Shown piece by piece: positions 5,970-7,525 of a stretch of 7,525 nt of DNA. The notes under the pieces are model-generated. The model made no database searches. It saw nothing but the letters and a program-made list of their open reading frames with translations, and was not told where the DNA came from. A program made the translations under genes and the position numbers. Every line of letters starts with the position of its first letter. Position 1 is the first letter of the stretch. The DNA is from Promicromonosporaceae bacterium (lineage in GTDB: Bacteria > Actinomycetota > Actinomycetes > Actinomycetales > Cellulomonadaceae). Where the stretch lies: NCBI GenBank assembly GCA_009780755.1, contig WQZL01000124.1, positions 1 to 7,525 of the forward strand, written 5' to 3'.

Positions 5970-7334
5970 ATGGAAACCATCCGGAATCCCCAGCCAGTTG
6001 GCGTGTTGTGTGTTGATGAGGTTCCGGTTGCGGTGAGTGTGGATTGCCCGTTTGACCAGGGGTGGGTAGCGATTCAGGATTGGTTTGATCGGGAAATGGA
6101 TAAACCAAGGAAATCGTTGCTTGATGCGGGGTTGGTCAATGAGTTCCGGCGGGAATTGCTGGTATTTGAACGCCCCACCGAACGGGAGGATTTGCCTGGG
6201 TTGTTGCGGGCGTTACAAGAAGCAGAATCAGCTATCGCGGACGTGAAGGCTGAGATCGCGTTACGGCTGGGTAGTGTGCGTGAGGTCGGGCTAGCCCTGC
6301 GGGCTTCGCCGAACTCGGTGAAGAAGTTCTTGGGGTTTGCTAAAACCCTGCAAGAAGAAATGGGTCATACCCATGACGCGCTGCGTAACGGATACCTGAC
6401 CGAGCAACGCGCTCGGATCATCATCACCGAGACTGCATGTCTGAAACCTTCGCTGCGGGTCAAGGCAGACGAGTTGTTGTGCGCTAACCCGGCCGAGATC
6501 GCCGGGCTAGGCACAAGACATTTGACGGGTAAGGCCCGTGGGGTAGCTGCTCGGCTTGACCAGCAAGCAGTAGTTGAACGCAACCGTGCGGCTGCCGCCG
6601 CCAGGCACGTTTCGCTGAGGCCATTGCCCGATGGGATGTGTCGGTTGTCTGCCACGCTCCCGATGAAACCAGGGATCACCCTGTTCGCGGAGTTAACCCG
6701 CCAGGCTGAGAGACAACTAGCCAGTGTTGGTTCTGGGCCGGAGTCTCGCAGCAGAGGGGCGATTATGGCTGACACCCTGGTTGAACGCGTTGTCGGTCAC
6801 CCCAGCGCGGATAACGTTTCGATCCATTTGAATCTCATCATGTCTGATACCGCGCTCCTGGGAGTAGGCAGCGAACCTGCCACTGTCCTTGATGGTAACG
6901 GGGTAGGTTACGGGGTGATCCCAGCAGCGGTAGCCCGCAACATGCTTTCTGCGGGGTTCAAAGAAGGTAAGACCTGGCTCCGGCGTATCTACGCCACCCC
7001 CACCAACGGTGAACTAGTAGCTGCTACTACCAGCCGACGGTTCTTTACCGGCGCGATGGCTACCTGGCTCAAAGTCCGAGACCAAGGCATCTGCCGCACC
7101 CCATACTGCGACGCACCAATCAGGCATCTCGACCACATCCAACCCCACTCAAAAGGCGGACCAACCACCATCACCAACGGCCAAGGACTATGCATCACCT
7201 GCAATGAGACCAAAGACACGCCCGGCTGGAAAAGCGAAGTAGTACCCGGACCACGACACACCGTCCGAACCACCACCCCCTCCCAATACACCTTCCACTC
7301 CACCACACCACCACCCCCACAACCCAACGGCTGA
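5970..7334 (+). CDS. DUF222 (13E12 repeat family) protein with C-terminal HNH nuclease domain
   Basis: A 454-residue protein starting METIRNPQPV, close to the usual length for this family. I place the start at 5970 because a TATAAT box ends 6 nt before it; upstream in-frame codons run through a palindromic repeat and are unlikely to be translated. The DUF222 region covers roughly residues 50-340 and is largely helical (ALQEAESAIADVKAEIALRL, YLTEQRARIIITETA). The HNH domain is at about 375-420: Cys375 and Cys380, the LDHI motif with Asp388-His389, Asn403 in TNGQGLC, and Cys408/Cys411 in CITCNETK. The two Cys pairs probably bind a structural zinc. The third His of HNH is Asn412, a substitution I recall as common in this family, so DNA cleavage is plausible but unproven. 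The C-terminal tail is Pro/Thr-rich and disordered-looking. These proteins are multicopy in many actinobacteria, their role is unclear, and a selfish or mobile origin is often suspected. No partner gene is adjacent. Confidence 0.9.
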   Translation: METIRNPQPVGVLCVDEVPVAVSVDCPFDQGWVAIQDWFDREMDKPRKSLLDAGLVNEFRRELLVFERPTEREDLPGLLRALQEAESAIADVKAEIALRLGSVREVGLALRASPNSVKKFLGFAKTLQEEMGHTHDALRNGYLTEQRARIIITETACLKPSLRVKADELLCANPAEIAGLGTRHLTGKARGVAARLDQQAVVERNRAAAAARHVSLRPLPDGMCRLSATLPMKPGITLFAELTRQAERQLASVGSGPESRSRGAIMADTLVERVVGHPSADNVSIHLNLIMSDTALLGVGSEPATVLDGNGVGYGVIPAAVARNMLSAGFKEGKTWLRRIYATPTNGELVAATTSRRFFTGAMATWLKVRDQGICRTPYCDAPIRHLDHIQPHSKGGPTTITNGQGLCITCNETKDTPGWKSEVVPGPRHTVRTTTPSQYTFHSTTPPPPQPNG

Positions 7335-7340
7335 GTCTGC

Positions 7341-7376
7341 CGAAACCACCAACACCTGCACGTCGAGGTGGTTTCG
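7341..7376 (+). terminator. Stem-loop just after the HNH gene, possible terminator
   Basis: CGAAACCACC (7341-7350) and GGTGGTTTCG (7367-7376) form a perfect 10-bp stem with a 16-nt loop, starting 6 nt past the stop codon. An alternative inner pairing, CACCT with AGGTG, also exists. No T-run follows, so termination would be intrinsic only in the loose, U-tract-less sense. The right arm is shared with the family B repeat, so the hairpin may partly reflect that element. Confidence 0.4.
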
Positions 7377-7410
7377 ACACGTCCCTCGTTCCTCGCTCCT
7401 ACTCAACCAC
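7368..7410 (-). repeat. Dispersed palindromic repeat, family B, intergenic copy
   Basis: This 43-bp element reads GTGGTTTCGACACG to TACTCAACCAC on the plus strand. Its reverse complement matches the in-gene copy at 698-736 over both ends (GTGGTTGAGTAG and CGTGTCGAAACCAC), with the centre 4 bp longer and divergent. It shows that the sequence translated in the surface-protein gene also exists as a free intergenic repeat. Confidence 0.8.
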
Positions 7411-7525
7411 CTGTAGCCCTGGGCATTGGTGGCAGCGACTTTGGGGCTGTCAGTTTTTCGGTGTAATTGGCTGTTTGGTTATTGGTTTTTAGTGGCCGGA
7501 ATGCGGCCTGTGAAGGTGATGGCGA
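7411..7525. other. Unassigned 3' tail of the window
   Basis: No complete gene is visible. The stretch at 7450-7492 is T-rich and lower in GC than its surroundings. A small hairpin, GGCCG (7494-7498) with CGGCC (7504-7508), follows. A minus-strand frame entering from the right edge reads AITFTGRIPATKNQ and ends at a TAA (7481-7479), with mostly C-ending codons at its far end; it could be the C-terminus of a convergent gene. Equally, a plus-strand ATG at 7501 could start one. Neither can be decided from 25-45 bases. Confidence 0.25.

Overview
The window looks like chromosomal DNA of a high-GC Gram-positive bacterium (Actinomycetota). Evidence is the GC-rich third codon positions, the actinobacterial form of the S-layer homology (SLH) domain (ITTGxPDxTFRP followed by RQAMAAFLYR), a DUF222/HNH '13E12-type' protein read from what looks like a leaderless promoter, and a C-terminal remnant of a DUF4143 ATPase. 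Genus cannot be fixed from the sequence alone.

Layout. (1) 1-404 (+): the 3' end of an unrecognised conserved-looking protein, its start lying outside the window. (2) 525-5213 (+): one very large exported surface protein with a signal peptide, three SLH domains, a Pro/Thr linker, several beta-rich modules including an Ig-like one, and seven RCC1-type repeats at the C-terminus. (3) 5214-5969: a repeat-rich gap with a possible 47-residue ORF, two large imperfect palindromes of the same family, the 3' remnant of a minus-strand DUF4143 ATPase gene, and three tandem 23-bp repeats. (4) 5970-7334 (+): a DUF222/HNH nuclease-family protein behind a near-consensus promoter whose predicted transcription start is the A of the ATG. 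(5) 7335-7525: a hairpin, another dispersed repeat and an unassigned tail.

The most interesting signals are in the surface-protein gene. An (AC)10 microsatellite lies just after the signal-peptide core. Gain or loss of one unit would put the ribosome onto a stop within about 30 nt, so this looks like an on/off phase-variation switch, written here in the ON state. A few codons later two different dispersed palindromic repeats lie back to back in frame, so the protein carries repeat-encoded peptide, as with Rickettsia palindromic elements. The same two repeat families recur as non-coding copies in the 5.3-5.9 kb gap and after the HNH gene. The 3' RCC1 module differs strongly in codon use from the rest of the gene, which suggests domain acquisition. 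No operon-level pathway links the genes: this is an accessory, surface-variation and repeat-rich locus rather than a metabolic one.
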